This document shows, piece by piece, positions 6,889-14,704 of a stretch of DNA of 26,596 nucleotides. Location of the stretch: the NCBI GenBank assembly GCA_027686065.1, contig JAQCTH010000050.1, positions 1 through 26,596 of the forward strand, in the 5' to 3' direction. How positions within the stretch are numbered: the first letter of the stretch is position 1; each line of letters starts with the position of its first letter. The translations under genes were made by a program, and so were the position numbers. The DNA is from Clostridiaceae bacterium AF10-41. GTDB taxonomy: Bacteria; Bacillota; Clostridia; Clostridiales; Clostridiaceae. Under the pieces are notes generated by a model, which was given only the letters and a program-made list of their open reading frames with translations, was not told the DNA's origin and made no database searches.

Positions 6889-7752
6889 TTACTTTCCCCC
6901 TTTGTTACTTAGAGCTCTTTTGAATTTTATATCCATGAATTTTCTTGTGTTCTTTATAACTTCTTTCCAATCTTCATTTCCTACATACCAGAATTCTGCT
7001 GTAAATTTTCTAACTCCTAGGTTTAATGAAGTTTCTATTATATCTTCAAAATTTACATGTCCTGTTCCAAATGGTATTTCTCTAAACTTTTCTGGAACTG
7101 TTTCTTTAAGATGTACTGCAGCTAGATGCCCTCTCCCTACCTTAAAGTCATCACTAGCTGTTTTTTCTGTATTTAACACAGCATTAGTTACATTGCCACA
7201 ATCAGGATAAACTTGAAGATATGGTGAGTTTACTAAATTTACATATTCCATTGCTTTTTCTACTGTATTTAGGAAATCTGTCTCCATAGTTTCAAAGGCT
7301 AGTATTACTCCTTTTTTTGATGCCATTTCTACTGATTTTTTTAGATTTTCTATAAACAATTCTTTTGTTTCTTCGTTACTTTCTTCATAATAGACATCAT
7401 AGCCAGCTATTTGAATAACTCTTATTCCAAGATCATAAGCTAGGTCTATTGCCTTTTCCATTATTTCTAAGGCTCTATTTCTTGTTTCTTCATTTAAACT
7501 TCCTAAAGGATATTTTCTATGTCCACTTAAGCACATTGTTCTTATTGGAAGTCCAACTTTAAACATATCTTTTACTATTTCAAATCTTTCTTCTTTTGTC
7601 ATATCAAGTCTTGCTAGTTTTTCATCAGTTTCATCTATGCTTATTTCCATATAATCAAAGCCACATTCTCTAGCACATTGTAATTTTTCTTTGAAGTTTA
7701 AATTATTAGGCATTGATTTTTCATATAAACCTAATGTATATTCAAAGTTCAT
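6889..7752 (-). CDS. ulaE: L-ribulose-5-phosphate 3-epimerase (L-xylulose-5-phosphate epimerase)
   Basis: This 287-residue TIM-barrel protein belongs to the UlaE/SgaU/SgbU family, which interconverts L-xylulose 5-phosphate and L-ribulose 5-phosphate. It has the family opening LGLYEKSMP, SGHRKYPLGS, and the four metal ligands of the AP-endonuclease-2-like fold at Glu154 (AFETME), Asp184 (VYPDCGN), His214 (VHLKET) and Glu253 (TAEFW). AGGAGG lies before the ATG. It follows ulaF by 19 bases. Its presence implies that the operon produces L-xylulose 5-phosphate, yet no UlaD decarboxylase that would make it is encoded here. Confidence 0.93.
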   Translation of the reverse strand: MNFEYTLGLYEKSMPNNLNFKEKLQCARECGFDYMEISIDETDEKLARLDMTKEERFEIVKDMFKVGLPIRTMCLSGHRKYPLGSLNEETRNRALEIMEKAIDLAYDLGIRVIQIAGYDVYYEESNEETKELFIENLKKSVEMASKKGVILAFETMETDFLNTVEKAMEYVNLVNSPYLQVYPDCGNVTNAVLNTEKTASDDFKVGRGHLAAVHLKETVPEKFREIPFGTGHVNFEDIIETSLNLGVRKFTAEFWYVGNEDWKEVIKNTRKFMDIKFKRALSNKGGK

Positions 7753-7771
7753 ATATATACCTCCTTAGCTT

Positions 7772-8470
7772 TTAGTTAGAAGTTTGTCCATAATATGCAT
7801 TAGGACCATGTTTTCTCATAAAGTGCTTATCAATAAGCTCTTGAGGCATTTTCTTTATATAAGTTCCGCCTAATATTTCAGTGTTCCATGCCATCATTGC
7901 AATTTCTTCTAAAACTACTGCATTATGAACTGCTTCGTTTGCATTCTTTCCCCAAGTAAATGGTCCATGATTTTTAACTAACACTCCTGGTATAAAATCT
8001 GGGTTTAAATTTTTGAATTTTTCTACTATAACTTCTCCTGTGTTGTATTCGTAGTTATTAGCTATTTCTTCAGGAGTCATATCTCTAGTACATGGAACTT
8101 CATTATAGAAATAATCTGCTTGAGTAGTTCCATATGGTATAACACTCTTTCCAGCTTGTGCAAAAATAGTTGCCCATCTTGAATGTGTGTGAACTACTCC
8201 TCCTATATTTTTAAACTCTTTATAAAGTCTTATATGTGTCGGAGTATCTGATGAAGGCTTGTACTTTCCTTCTACAACATTTCCATCTAAGTCAACTACA
8301 ACCATATCTTCTGCACTCATTTCGTCATACTCAACACCTGATGGTTTTATTACTATTAAACCTTTTTCTCTATCTATTGCTGATACATTTCCCCATGTGA
8401 ATGTAATTAATTCATATTTAGGCAAAAGCATATTTGCTTTATAAACTTCTTTTTTTAGTTCTTCTAGCAT
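7772..8470 (-). CDS. ulaF: L-ribulose-5-phosphate 4-epimerase
   Basis: The 232-residue protein is an AraD/UlaF class II aldolase-fold epimerase that turns L-ribulose 5-phosphate into D-xylulose 5-phosphate. Metal ligands expected from AraD are in place: Asp75 (SSDTPTH), His94 and His96 (VVHTHSRW) and His168 ([10 protein letters not shown]). Other family marks are TWGNVSAID and [17 protein letters not shown] precedes the ATG. It sits between the propeller gene and ulaE. Arabinose-pathway AraD is the close alternative by sequence, but the ula context decides for UlaF. Confidence 0.93.
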   Translation of the reverse strand: MLEELKKEVYKANMLLPKYELITFTWGNVSAIDREKGLIVIKPSGVEYDEMSAEDMVVVDLDGNVVEGKYKPSSDTPTHIRLYKEFKNIGGVVHTHSRWATIFAQAGKSVIPYGTTQADYFYNEVPCTRDMTPEEIANNYEYNTGEVIVEKFKNLNPDFIPGVLVKNHGPFTWGKNANEAVHNAVVLEEIAMMAWNTEILGGTYIKKMPQELIDKHFMRKHGPNAYYGQTSN

Positions 8471-8518
8471 AAATATTCCTCCTTTTAAATAAAAAATAAT
8501 ATTTTTTCCTAAATTTAA

Positions 8519-8548
8519 AGGTATAGAACTTTTTTAATTCGTATACCT
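8519..8548 (-). other. Intercistronic hairpin upstream of ulaF
   Basis: AGGTATA (8519-8525) pairs with TATACCT (8542-8548). Inside, after one mismatch, GAA pairs with TTC. There is no T-tract, so mRNA processing or stability is more likely than termination. Confidence 0.45.
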
Positions 8549-8565
8549 CATAAGATGTCTTTATT

Positions 8566-9606
8566 CTATTCTTCTGTTACAAAATAAAGTGCAGCTTCTC
8601 CAAGTTCTCTGTTTGCAGAAATTATTATATCTCTATCTTCTTCATTTATTACTGCAACATTACTTGGTCCTACCCCCGCTTCAATAACTTGTGTTTTAAA
8701 TGTAAGCTTTTCTTTATCATCACATTGGATAATAAATAATTCTTTTTCATTTCTTCTGTATCCACCAATTATAGTTGGGATTCCTCTTAATTTTCCACCC
8801 CATACTACATGTCCAAAATCCATTTCTTTTGGATATTTGTATATCGTCTTGTATTCACCATTTATTTTTTTATTTATTAAGAAGTTCCCTCCATGGAAGT
8901 CTTCGATTGTAACTAACTCGTCTTCTCCATCTTCATCAATATCTACAACAGCTATATCACTTGTTGGCCTATTAATTATTTGTTCTACTGACCATTCATC
9001 TTCAAGCTTTTGAGGTGGCGTTACTACAAAAACTCCTTCTTCAGATGTTACAAGTCCTGCCATTTTTCCATTCCATGTAGTTCTGCAATATCCATGATTT
9101 TTAGTTAATCCTTCTTTTATAATTTTGAATTCGAAAGGAGTATTTAAATCTTCTGGAATTTCTGCTACATATATTTTCCCTGGGTTGCTCCAGTCATCTT
9201 TAAATTCTTTTGTTGTGCATAAAGTGGCTCCTACAAAATAATGCTTATCTCCAGCTGATAATATATCGAATCTATGAACATATGGCATTTTAAATAAAGT
9301 TTTTACTTCAAATTTGTCATCTCCAATAGGTTTTGCCCATACTATAGTTGCATTTTCTGATTGAAAAGTTGGAAAGAAATTTTGTACAGCTAGAAAATCT
9401 CCATTTTTTCCTGGAACAGATACCATAGACATTGTTCCACCTGGACCATCCCAAACTATATTCTGTTCAAAATCTTCTCCTCTATAACTATAGCAAGGAC
9501 CTTCACCTTCTGTTGCTAGTAATATATATCTTTCTCCATCAATTACAGTACTACTTGTTGCATAACATCTATGCAAGTTTGTAAGAAATTTCTTTTCAAA
9601 TTTCAT
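8566..9606 (-). CDS. Seven-bladed beta-propeller-like (FG-GAP/VCBS-like) protein of unknown function in the ula operon
   Basis: The function of this 346-residue protein is not recognised. It has no signal peptide or membrane segment, so it should be cytoplasmic. Seven repeats of about 45-50 residues can be laid out, each with an inner strand and a hydrophobic YILLAT/DELVTI/DIIIS-type strand. Blade 5 has an FG-GAP/VCBS-like DIAVVDIDEDGEDELV. Histidines recur at the start of blades: His12 (LHRCYA), His111 (VHRFDI), His171 (NHGYCR), His266 (GHVVWG), with Asp217 and Asn316 at like positions and His238 in FHGGN. In a closed propeller these would face the central channel, as in metal-binding propeller lyases. 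The start is the ATG after GGGGGAG. It lies between ulaB and ulaF, where a decarboxylase gene could be expected. An enzymatic role is inference. Confidence 0.6.
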   Translation of the reverse strand: MKFEKKFLTNLHRCYATSSTVIDGERYILLATEGEGPCYSYRGEDFEQNIVWDGPGGTMSMVSVPGKNGDFLAVQNFFPTFQSENATIVWAKPIGDDKFEVKTLFKMPYVHRFDILSAGDKHYFVGATLCTTKEFKDDWSNPGKIYVAEIPEDLNTPFEFKIIKEGLTKNHGYCRTTWNGKMAGLVTSEEGVFVVTPPQKLEDEWSVEQIINRPTSDIAVVDIDEDGEDELVTIEDFHGGNFLINKKINGEYKTIYKYPKEMDFGHVVWGGKLRGIPTIIGGYRRNEKELFIIQCDDKEKLTFKTQVIEAGVGPSNVAVINEEDRDIIISANRELGEAALYFVTEE

Positions 9607-9699
9607 TATTTCTCCCCCTGACTATTCTTAAGATCTTCTTATGTTAAAATCGTTAATATAAATTAACTTATTTATTCCCTGTATTATTTTGTAGATAAA

Positions 9700-9993
9700 T
9701 TATTTTTTATTAACTACATTATCTATAATCTTTTGCTCTATTTCTTGTTCTGACAATAAATTTCTAAGTCCTATAACTATAGTTCCGGCTTCCTCCGCTC
9801 TCTTAAAGTTGCTTTTTAAGGCATCTGAGCAAAATACTACATCATAGTTTGATGCTTGAGTTTTAGCCTCTCCAACGCTTGAGTGTTTTATAGTAACTTG
9901 AATATTTAATTTTTTAAATATCTTTTCAATTTTCATTTTTATAATTTGACTTGATCCCATTCCACTTCCACATGCTGCTATTACTTTTAACAT
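9700..9993 (-). CDS. ulaB: PTS ascorbate-type EIIB
   Basis: The 97-residue cytoplasmic phosphocarrier begins MLKVIAACGSGMGSSQIIKMKIE. Cys8 starts the CGSGMGSS phosphate loop, the usual EIIB phosphorylation site. It takes phosphate from EIIA and passes it to the substrate as UlaA imports it. GGAGGG precedes the ATG. It is separated from ulaA by 379 bases that hold a structured element, which is unusual for partners in one transporter and suggests separate control of expression. Confidence 0.93.
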   Translation of the reverse strand: MLKVIAACGSGMGSSQIIKMKIEKIFKKLNIQVTIKHSSVGEAKTQASNYDVVFCSDALKSNFKRAEEAGTIVIGLRNLLSEQEIEQKIIDNVVNKK

Positions 9994-10181
9994 ATTAATC
10001 CCTCCAAAACTTTCATATAGATTTTATTTAATTTAAGTTTTATTTCTTTTAATGCTTAGATATCTTATTTCTGTGATCCTTAAATATTTATATAAAGTTT
10101 AATTACTTTCGATTTAATGTTTTTCTTTATTTATATTATTTCTATTGTTTATATTTTTTATTTGTTTCCATTAGTATTTAT

Positions 10182-10265
10182 ATTAGCTAACCACAATTTT
10201 AACAAAGTGCCAAAAATGTTAAGGAGTATATTATTATAGTTTATAATATATTGTGGTTAGCTAAT
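10182..10265 (-). other. Three-stem structured element between ulaA and ulaB
   Basis: A perfect 16-bp inverted repeat, ATTAGCTAACCACAAT (10182-10197) and ATTGTGGTTAGCTAAT (10250-10265), encloses two smaller perfect hairpins: TTAACA (10199-10204) with TGTTAA (10217-10222), and TATATTAT (10227-10234) with ATAATATA (10243-10250). The fold is a three-way junction on either strand. On the operon transcript it lies about 110 bases after the ulaA stop. No T-tract follows, so it is not a standard terminator. It may be an RNA element that tunes IIC against IIB, a processing site, or a small palindromic mobile repeat. The rest of the 9994-10372 gap shows no gene. Confidence 0.7.
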
Positions 10266-10372
10266 TTTAAGCTATTTATTGTTTTAATGTGAGTGTTGTT
10301 AATTAATAGGTTTTTATTAAATAGTGCTTTACTTAGTTATGGTCTTGCTTATTTTTAACTAGTTATAAATTA

Positions 10373-11833
10373 TTAAATTTCTCCAGCTGCTTTTTCAGCC
10401 ATATATTCATCGTAATTTTCTGCTAATTTGAAGTATCCTTTTTTATTCTTCATGTATTGAATTTGTGGAATAGCTAGTAATGCTATTATAGCGATGCCAA
10501 CTCCTACGTATTGTAATTTGTTCATTAATACACCAATTACTGGCCAAACTGTTGCAAAGTCGAAGTTTCCATGCCATCCTCCAAATTGTGCTAATTGGAA
10601 GTAGTATGCTGCAAAAGCTCCACCTATAACTTGGATTATTCCTGATGCAAATGGTATAAGCATAGCTGCTCTTAAACCACCTTTTTTATTTGCAAATACT
10701 GCAAAAGTAGCATTATCAAAGAATACTGGTACGAAACCTGTTATTATTAATACTGGGCTCTTAAATACGATTAGTCCTAAAATTGCTATGAATTGTCCTA
10801 TCGCTCCAAATATAAATCCTATAGTTACTGCATTTGGATGTCCAAAGCCATATACTGCTGCACAGTCTACAGCTGGTACTGAACCTGGAAGTAACTTATT
10901 TGATATACCTTGGAATGATTCAGTAAGTTCTGATACGAACATCCTAACTCCAAGTTGTAATATACTTAAATAAACTGCAAAGTTAAGTGATTTTTCTATG
11001 ATGTAGAAAATGAAACTTCTGTCTGCTTTAAATCCTGCATCTATTGTATGTAATAGATCTGGTCCTAATATAAGCATTATTGTTCCAAAGAATAGTATCA
11101 TTAATGTACCAGTAGCGACAACGTTATCATTGAATATTGATAAGAACCCTGGTAATTCTAAATCTTCGATAGATTTTTCTTTATTACCTACTTTTCCTGC
11201 AATTTTATCTGTTAACCAAACTCCAAACATTTGTTGATGTCCTATTGCAAATCCGCCGCCTTCAGTAAGTTCTTGACATGCTTCAACTGTAAGATTAGAA
11301 GAAACTGCCCAATATGTTCCTAGAAGTAATCCTAGCATAACTACTACCTTTGTATCTTGTAATTGTGGGAAACAGAAAAGTACTAGCCATAAAACTGTTG
11401 ATGATTGCTGAACCATTATGTGTCCTGTTATAAATACTGTTCTAACTTTTGTTGCTTTTCTAAATAATACCAATATTATGTTGAACATAAATGCTACAAG
11501 TAGAACAAGCATCATCATTGAGAATGATCTACCTACGCTTTCAACTGCTGATTGTGCTGCTGTTTGACCAAAGTAAGGGTCAATAACTGCTGCTGTTAAA
11601 TTGAAACGATCTTTAAGTCCTGCTAATATAGGTCTAAAGTTGTTTACAAGCCCCCCTGCTGCTACGTTTAAGATTAAGTAACCAACTGTTGCTTTTATAA
11701 ATCCAGCGAATGCTTCATATATAGGTCTCTTTAATAATAAGTAACCAATAAGTACTATAAATCCAACAAAAAATGCTGGTTGTGTTAAAATATTAATTTG
11801 GAAAAATTGCCATATAGAAACTATAAAATCCAT
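10373..11833 (-). CDS. ulaA: PTS ascorbate-type EIIC permease
   Basis: This 486-residue integral membrane protein of the UlaA/SgaT family imports L-ascorbate coupled to phosphorylation at C6. It begins MDFIVSIWQFFQINILTQPAFFVG, has roughly ten hydrophobic segments, and includes AAVIDPYFGQTAAQSA, EGGGFAIGHQQMFGVWLTDKIAGK, VPAVDCAAVYGFGHPNAVTIGF and PVFFDNATFAVFANKKGG, all typical of the family. Length matches the usual single-domain permease. GGGGGA precedes the ATG. It follows the IIA gene by 26 bases. Specificity for ascorbate rests on the family and on ulaG, ulaE and ulaF in the same operon. Confidence 0.94.
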   Translation of the reverse strand: MDFIVSIWQFFQINILTQPAFFVGFIVLIGYLLLKRPIYEAFAGFIKATVGYLILNVAAGGLVNNFRPILAGLKDRFNLTAAVIDPYFGQTAAQSAVESVGRSFSMMMLVLLVAFMFNIILVLFRKATKVRTVFITGHIMVQQSSTVLWLVLFCFPQLQDTKVVVMLGLLLGTYWAVSSNLTVEACQELTEGGGFAIGHQQMFGVWLTDKIAGKVGNKEKSIEDLELPGFLSIFNDNVVATGTLMILFFGTIMLILGPDLLHTIDAGFKADRSFIFYIIEKSLNFAVYLSILQLGVRMFVSELTESFQGISNKLLPGSVPAVDCAAVYGFGHPNAVTIGFIFGAIGQFIAILGLIVFKSPVLIITGFVPVFFDNATFAVFANKKGGLRAAMLIPFASGIIQVIGGAFAAYYFQLAQFGGWHGNFDFATVWPVIGVLMNKLQYVGVGIAIIALLAIPQIQYMKNKKGYFKLAENYDEYMAEKAAGEI

Positions 11834-11859
11834 TTAAAATCCCCCTTAAACCTTTGATT

Positions 11860-12300
11860 TTAATTTTTTAATAAAGCTTTTAGATCTTGTGCTGAATTTG
11901 AGTTTAGTAATTTTTCTACAACTTGTTGGTCTTCTACTAATTCACATAGTCCTACTAAATTTTGCATGTGTTTTTCGTTGTCTGTTGATGCTAATACAAA
12001 GAATAGTCTTGCATCATACTCTGCTGTCTCTCCAAAGTGAACAGGTTTTTCTGTTCTCATGAAACAAATTGCAGTATCATTTACCCCCTTTCCTTCTTGT
12101 GCATGTGGAATACATATATTAGGAGCAATAACTATGTAAGGCCCAAAGTTTTTTACATTTTCTATTATTGAATCTACATAGCTTGTTTCAATTACTCCTT
12201 CTTGAATTAGAGGTTTACATGCAGCCTCAACTGCATCTTCCCACTTATCAAATTCTTTATGGAATGAATATCTTTTATTATCTATTAGCTCTTTTAACAT
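11860..12300 (-). CDS. ulaC: PTS EIIA of the ascorbate/mannitol-fructose type
   Basis: The 146-residue cytoplasmic EIIA accepts phosphate from HPr. The active histidine is His66 in ICIPHAQEG, with the second conserved histidine at His111 (NEKHMQNL). The opening with WEDAVEAACKPLIQEGVIETSYVDSII is typical of UlaC/SgaA. GGGGAG precedes the ATG. It lies between ulaG and ulaA and completes the IIA-IIC-IIB set. A general mannitol/fructose IIA is the alternative by fold, and the operon makes UlaC the best call. Confidence 0.9.
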   Translation of the reverse strand: MLKELIDNKRYSFHKEFDKWEDAVEAACKPLIQEGVIETSYVDSIIENVKNFGPYIVIAPNICIPHAQEGKGVNDTAICFMRTEKPVHFGETAEYDARLFFVLASTDNEKHMQNLVGLCELVEDQQVVEKLLNSNSAQDLKALLKN

Positions 12301-12344
12301 ATAGATTACTCCCCTTTTTCATGTACTTCTTTAGTTTTTACTCT

Positions 12345-12370
12345 GCAAACTAGATATATACCTAGCTTGC
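12345..12370 (-). other. Intercistronic hairpin between ulaG and the IIA gene
   Basis: GCAA-A-CTAG (12345-12353) pairs with CTAG-C-TTGC (12362-12370) with a single mismatch. No T-tract follows on the minus strand, so it may be an mRNA processing or stability site that separates the lactonase cistron from the transporter cistrons. Confidence 0.45.
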
Positions 12371-12383
12371 AAAATATTTAGTT

Positions 12384-13448
12384 TTATAGAAATGAGTTGT
12401 ATGGAGTATTGATTTCAACTGAGAAACAATCATCAAATCCTCTTGGGTAATGATATTCTCTGTTATTTTTATCTGTTGGGTAAACGAATTTACCTCCAAC
12501 TTGCCAAATATATGGAGCAAATTTATATTGTAATCTGTATTTTTTCATATCATATAATGCTAATATTTCACTTGTATCTGCTTGGAAGTTTGACCATATA
12601 TCATGGTGGAATGGAATTACTACTTGAGTATTTAAGCACTCTGCCATTCTTAATATATCTACAGATGTCATCTTATCTGTTATACCTCTTGGATTTTCAC
12701 CGTAAGATCCTAATGCAACATCTATTTTGTGGTCATTTCCATGTTTTGCATAGTAGTTTGAGTAATGAGAATCTCCAGAGTGATATATGTTTCCACCTGG
12801 TGTTTTAATTAAGTAGTTAACAGCTTTTATATCCATATTTATTGGCATTGTTCCTACTAAATTTCCTTTTGGTGGAGCTGTGATTAATGCTGTTCTATCA
12901 AATGATTCTAATGCAACTAATTCTATATCTTTTACTTTTACTGTATCTCCAGGTTTAACCACTATACATCTTTCCTTTGGAACTCCCCAAGATACCCATT
13001 TATCTACACAAGCTTGTGGTCCTATAAATGGAACTGATGAATCACAGTTTTGCATAACTGCTGCAGCAACGTTTACATCAATATGATCATTGTGGTCATG
13101 TGTTGAAATTACAGCATCTATTTCCTTTATTGCAAATGGATCTAGAACGAAAGGAGTAACTCTTAAATTCGGTTGTAATTTCTTTCCTCCACACATTCTT
13201 GCCATTTGATGTTCTGGATCTATGTAAGGATTCTTTTTAGTCTTCTTTCCAGTTCCACACCAGAAATCTACACATATATTTGTATTTCCTTCTGTTTTAA
13301 CCCAGATTCCTGTGCAACCTAACCACCACATAGCAAAAGTTCCAGGTGCAACTTTCTCTTCTTGAATTTCTTCGTTCAACCATGTTCCCCATTCAGGAAA
13401 TGTATTTAAAACCCATGATTCTCTTGTAATTTTTTCTACTTGTGACAT
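12384..13448 (-). CDS. ulaG: L-ascorbate-6-phosphate lactonase
   Basis: This 354-residue metallo-beta-lactamase-fold enzyme opens the lactone of L-ascorbate 6-phosphate to give 3-keto-L-gulonate 6-phosphate. The metal motif is [10 protein letters not shown], with His117, His119, Asp121 and His122. Further family marks are [32 protein letters not shown] and [16 protein letters not shown]. Length equals that of the E. coli enzyme. AGGAGGT precedes the ATG. It is the first gene of the operon and faces the regulator pair across a T-rich divergent region. Its conservation is the best evidence that the operon handles ascorbate or a close lactone. Confidence 0.95.
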   Translation of the reverse strand: MSQVEKITRESWVLNTFPEWGTWLNEEIQEEKVAPGTFAMWWLGCTGIWVKTEGNTNICVDFWCGTGKKTKKNPYIDPEHQMARMCGGKKLQPNLRVTPFVLDPFAIKEIDAVISTHDHNDHIDVNVAAAVMQNCDSSVPFIGPQACVDKWVSWGVPKERCIVVKPGDTVKVKDIELVALESFDRTALITAPPKGNLVGTMPINMDIKAVNYLIKTPGGNIYHSGDSHYSNYYAKHGNDHKIDVALGSYGENPRGITDKMTSVDILRMAECLNTQVVIPFHHDIWSNFQADTSEILALYDMKKYRLQYKFAPYIWQVGGKFVYPTDKNNREYHYPRGFDDCFSVEINTPYNSFL

Positions 13449-13523
13449 TGCTATACCTCCTAAAAATATATACTCTTTAATTTTTTACTTTGTAAATTTA
13501 TTAATTTGTTATTTTATTTCTTT

Positions 13524-13552
13524 ATTATGTTCTTTTTTAGCTGTTTTGTTTC
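13524..13552 (-). promoter_or_regulatory. Possible promoter of the ula operon with operator-like repeat
   Basis: On the minus strand CATAAT (13529-13524) could be a -10, with a weak -35 GAAACA (13552-13547) at a 17-base spacing. A TGTTCTTTT motif (13528-13536 on the plus strand) touches it, the same motif that recurs near the regulator promoter. The position suits a start about 70 bases before ulaG. The -35 is poor, so this is tentative. Confidence 0.3.
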
Positions 13553-13628
13553 TTTGTTCATTGATTTTAATTAAATATTACTTTTTATTGTTTTTTCTCG
13601 TCTTTTTATTAATTTTTATTATCATTTT

Positions 13629-13654
13629 TGTTCTTTTTGTTCTTTTGTTTTGTT
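13629..13654 (+). promoter_or_regulatory. Tandem TGTTCTTTT repeats, candidate DeoR-type operator
   Basis: TGTTCTTTT occurs twice with no gap (13629-13637, 13638-13646), then a partial TGTTTTGTT copy. The same nonamer appears at 13528-13536 and 13750-13758, so the divergent region holds at least four copies. DeoR-family repressors often bind short direct repeats, and the divergent regulator is of that family. The surrounding sequence is very T-rich, which raises the chance of coincidence. Confidence 0.4.
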
Positions 13655-13739
13655 TGTCTTGTTTATGTTTTTATAATAATCTATTTCTTAATAAAAATCA
13701 ATACTTTTTTTATATTCTTTTCATTCTTTTTTATTTTTA

Positions 13740-13768
13740 TTGATTTCTATGTTCTTTTGTTCTATAAT
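13740..13768 (+). promoter_or_regulatory. Promoter of the membrane protein-DeoR pair
   Basis: TTGATT (13740-13745) and TATAAT (13763-13768) are separated by exactly 17 bases. The spacer contains TGTTCTTTT and a following TGTTCTAT copy (13750-13765), so a repressor bound there would block this promoter. Autoregulation by the DeoR protein is the simplest reading. Confidence 0.6.
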
Positions 13769-13870
13769 AAAAGTACAAACAATCATAATTACACTTCAAT
13801 TTGTTTGTTTTTATTTTTTTATACTCTTATAATAAGATTTTTTTAACAACTTCATAAAGGGGGAGTATTA

Positions 13871-14704
13871 TTGGCTAAAAAAAGTTGGTATTCTTTAAAC
13901 AGTAAAAATAAAAAGTACTTCGATTATTTATTTTATATATTATTTGTTATATATATTATCTATTTAATTGTTGTTTCTACTAATATTAAACTAAAGTTTA
14001 TTTACTTATTATTTGCATTGATATTGATATGTTTTGTATTTTTACATGAATATTTGGATAAGCTTTATAAAAAAGCTATTAATGAACTTACAGTAAGTTG
14101 TGATCCTATTAGTGGTTTAGAAACTTTATCTAAGTTAGAGAGGTATGATTTACTTAAAAGCTATAGAAAATCTATTTCAGTTTATAAGCTTTTAGCTTTT
14201 AGTGATTTGAATAAATATAATGAAATAATTGAATTACTAGAAAAGGTTACAATAAAACCCTTCAAATCCTCTTATGACTTACTATTAATCTATTACTATA
14301 GTTTATTTCTATCTTATATAAACCTTGATGATAGTAAAAATGTTAAAAAATATTATAATAAATGTATGGAGTTTAAAGATAGAAAAGATGTGAGGGAAAA
14401 GATTGCTCCTATTTTATCATGGAATGAAATTTCTGGCATATATAACCTCTATAAAAAGGATTATGTATTAGCTAAAAAGAACTTTAAAAAAGTAAATGTT
14501 ACCTTGCTAAATAATCGTGAGAAATATTTACATTTTTTCAATTTATCTTTACTAAAAATCTATGATAATGATCTTATTAATGCTAAAATCTATTTAGATG
14601 ATATAAAGAATAATACTATTTCAATGTATATAACATACAAATCTGATGTTATTTTAAAAATAAAACCTAAAAGATCGGAGGACATCTATAATGGGATTGT
14701 ATAA
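13871..14704 (+). CDS. Two-pass membrane protein with TPR-like cytoplasmic domain, coupled to a DeoR regulator
   Basis: I do not recognise this 277-residue protein. Two hydrophobic segments at about residues 17-36 and 42-58 form a hairpin anchor, followed by about 215 residues of helical, Lys/Tyr-rich sequence with TPR-like periodicity (for example SYINLDDSKNVKKYYNKCMEF and YNLYKKDYVLAKKNFKKV). The start is a TTG at 13871 after AAAGGGGGAG. A promoter lies at 13740-13768. Its end overlaps the DeoR-family regulator gene by 14 bases, so the two are co-translated. It may link the regulator or the PTS to the membrane. That is inference from context alone. Confidence 0.6.
   Translation: MAKKSWYSLNSKNKKYFDYLFYILFVIYIIYLIVVSTNIKLKFIYLLFALILICFVFLHEYLDKLYKKAINELTVSCDPISGLETLSKLERYDLLKSYRKSISVYKLLAFSDLNKYNEIIELLEKVTIKPFKSSYDLLLIYYYSLFLSYINLDDSKNVKKYYNKCMEFKDRKDVREKIAPILSWNEISGIYNLYKKDYVLAKKNFKKVNVTLLNNREKYLHFFNLSLLKIYDNDLINAKIYLDDIKNNTISMYITYKSDVILKIKPKRSEDIYNGIV

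Noticed and set aside
13546..13846. Two overlapping plus-strand reading frames rich in Phe, Leu and Ile
   Set aside because: They translate the T-rich divergent promoter region, have no ribosome site and are full of low-complexity codons. The promoter and operator-like repeats explain the region better.
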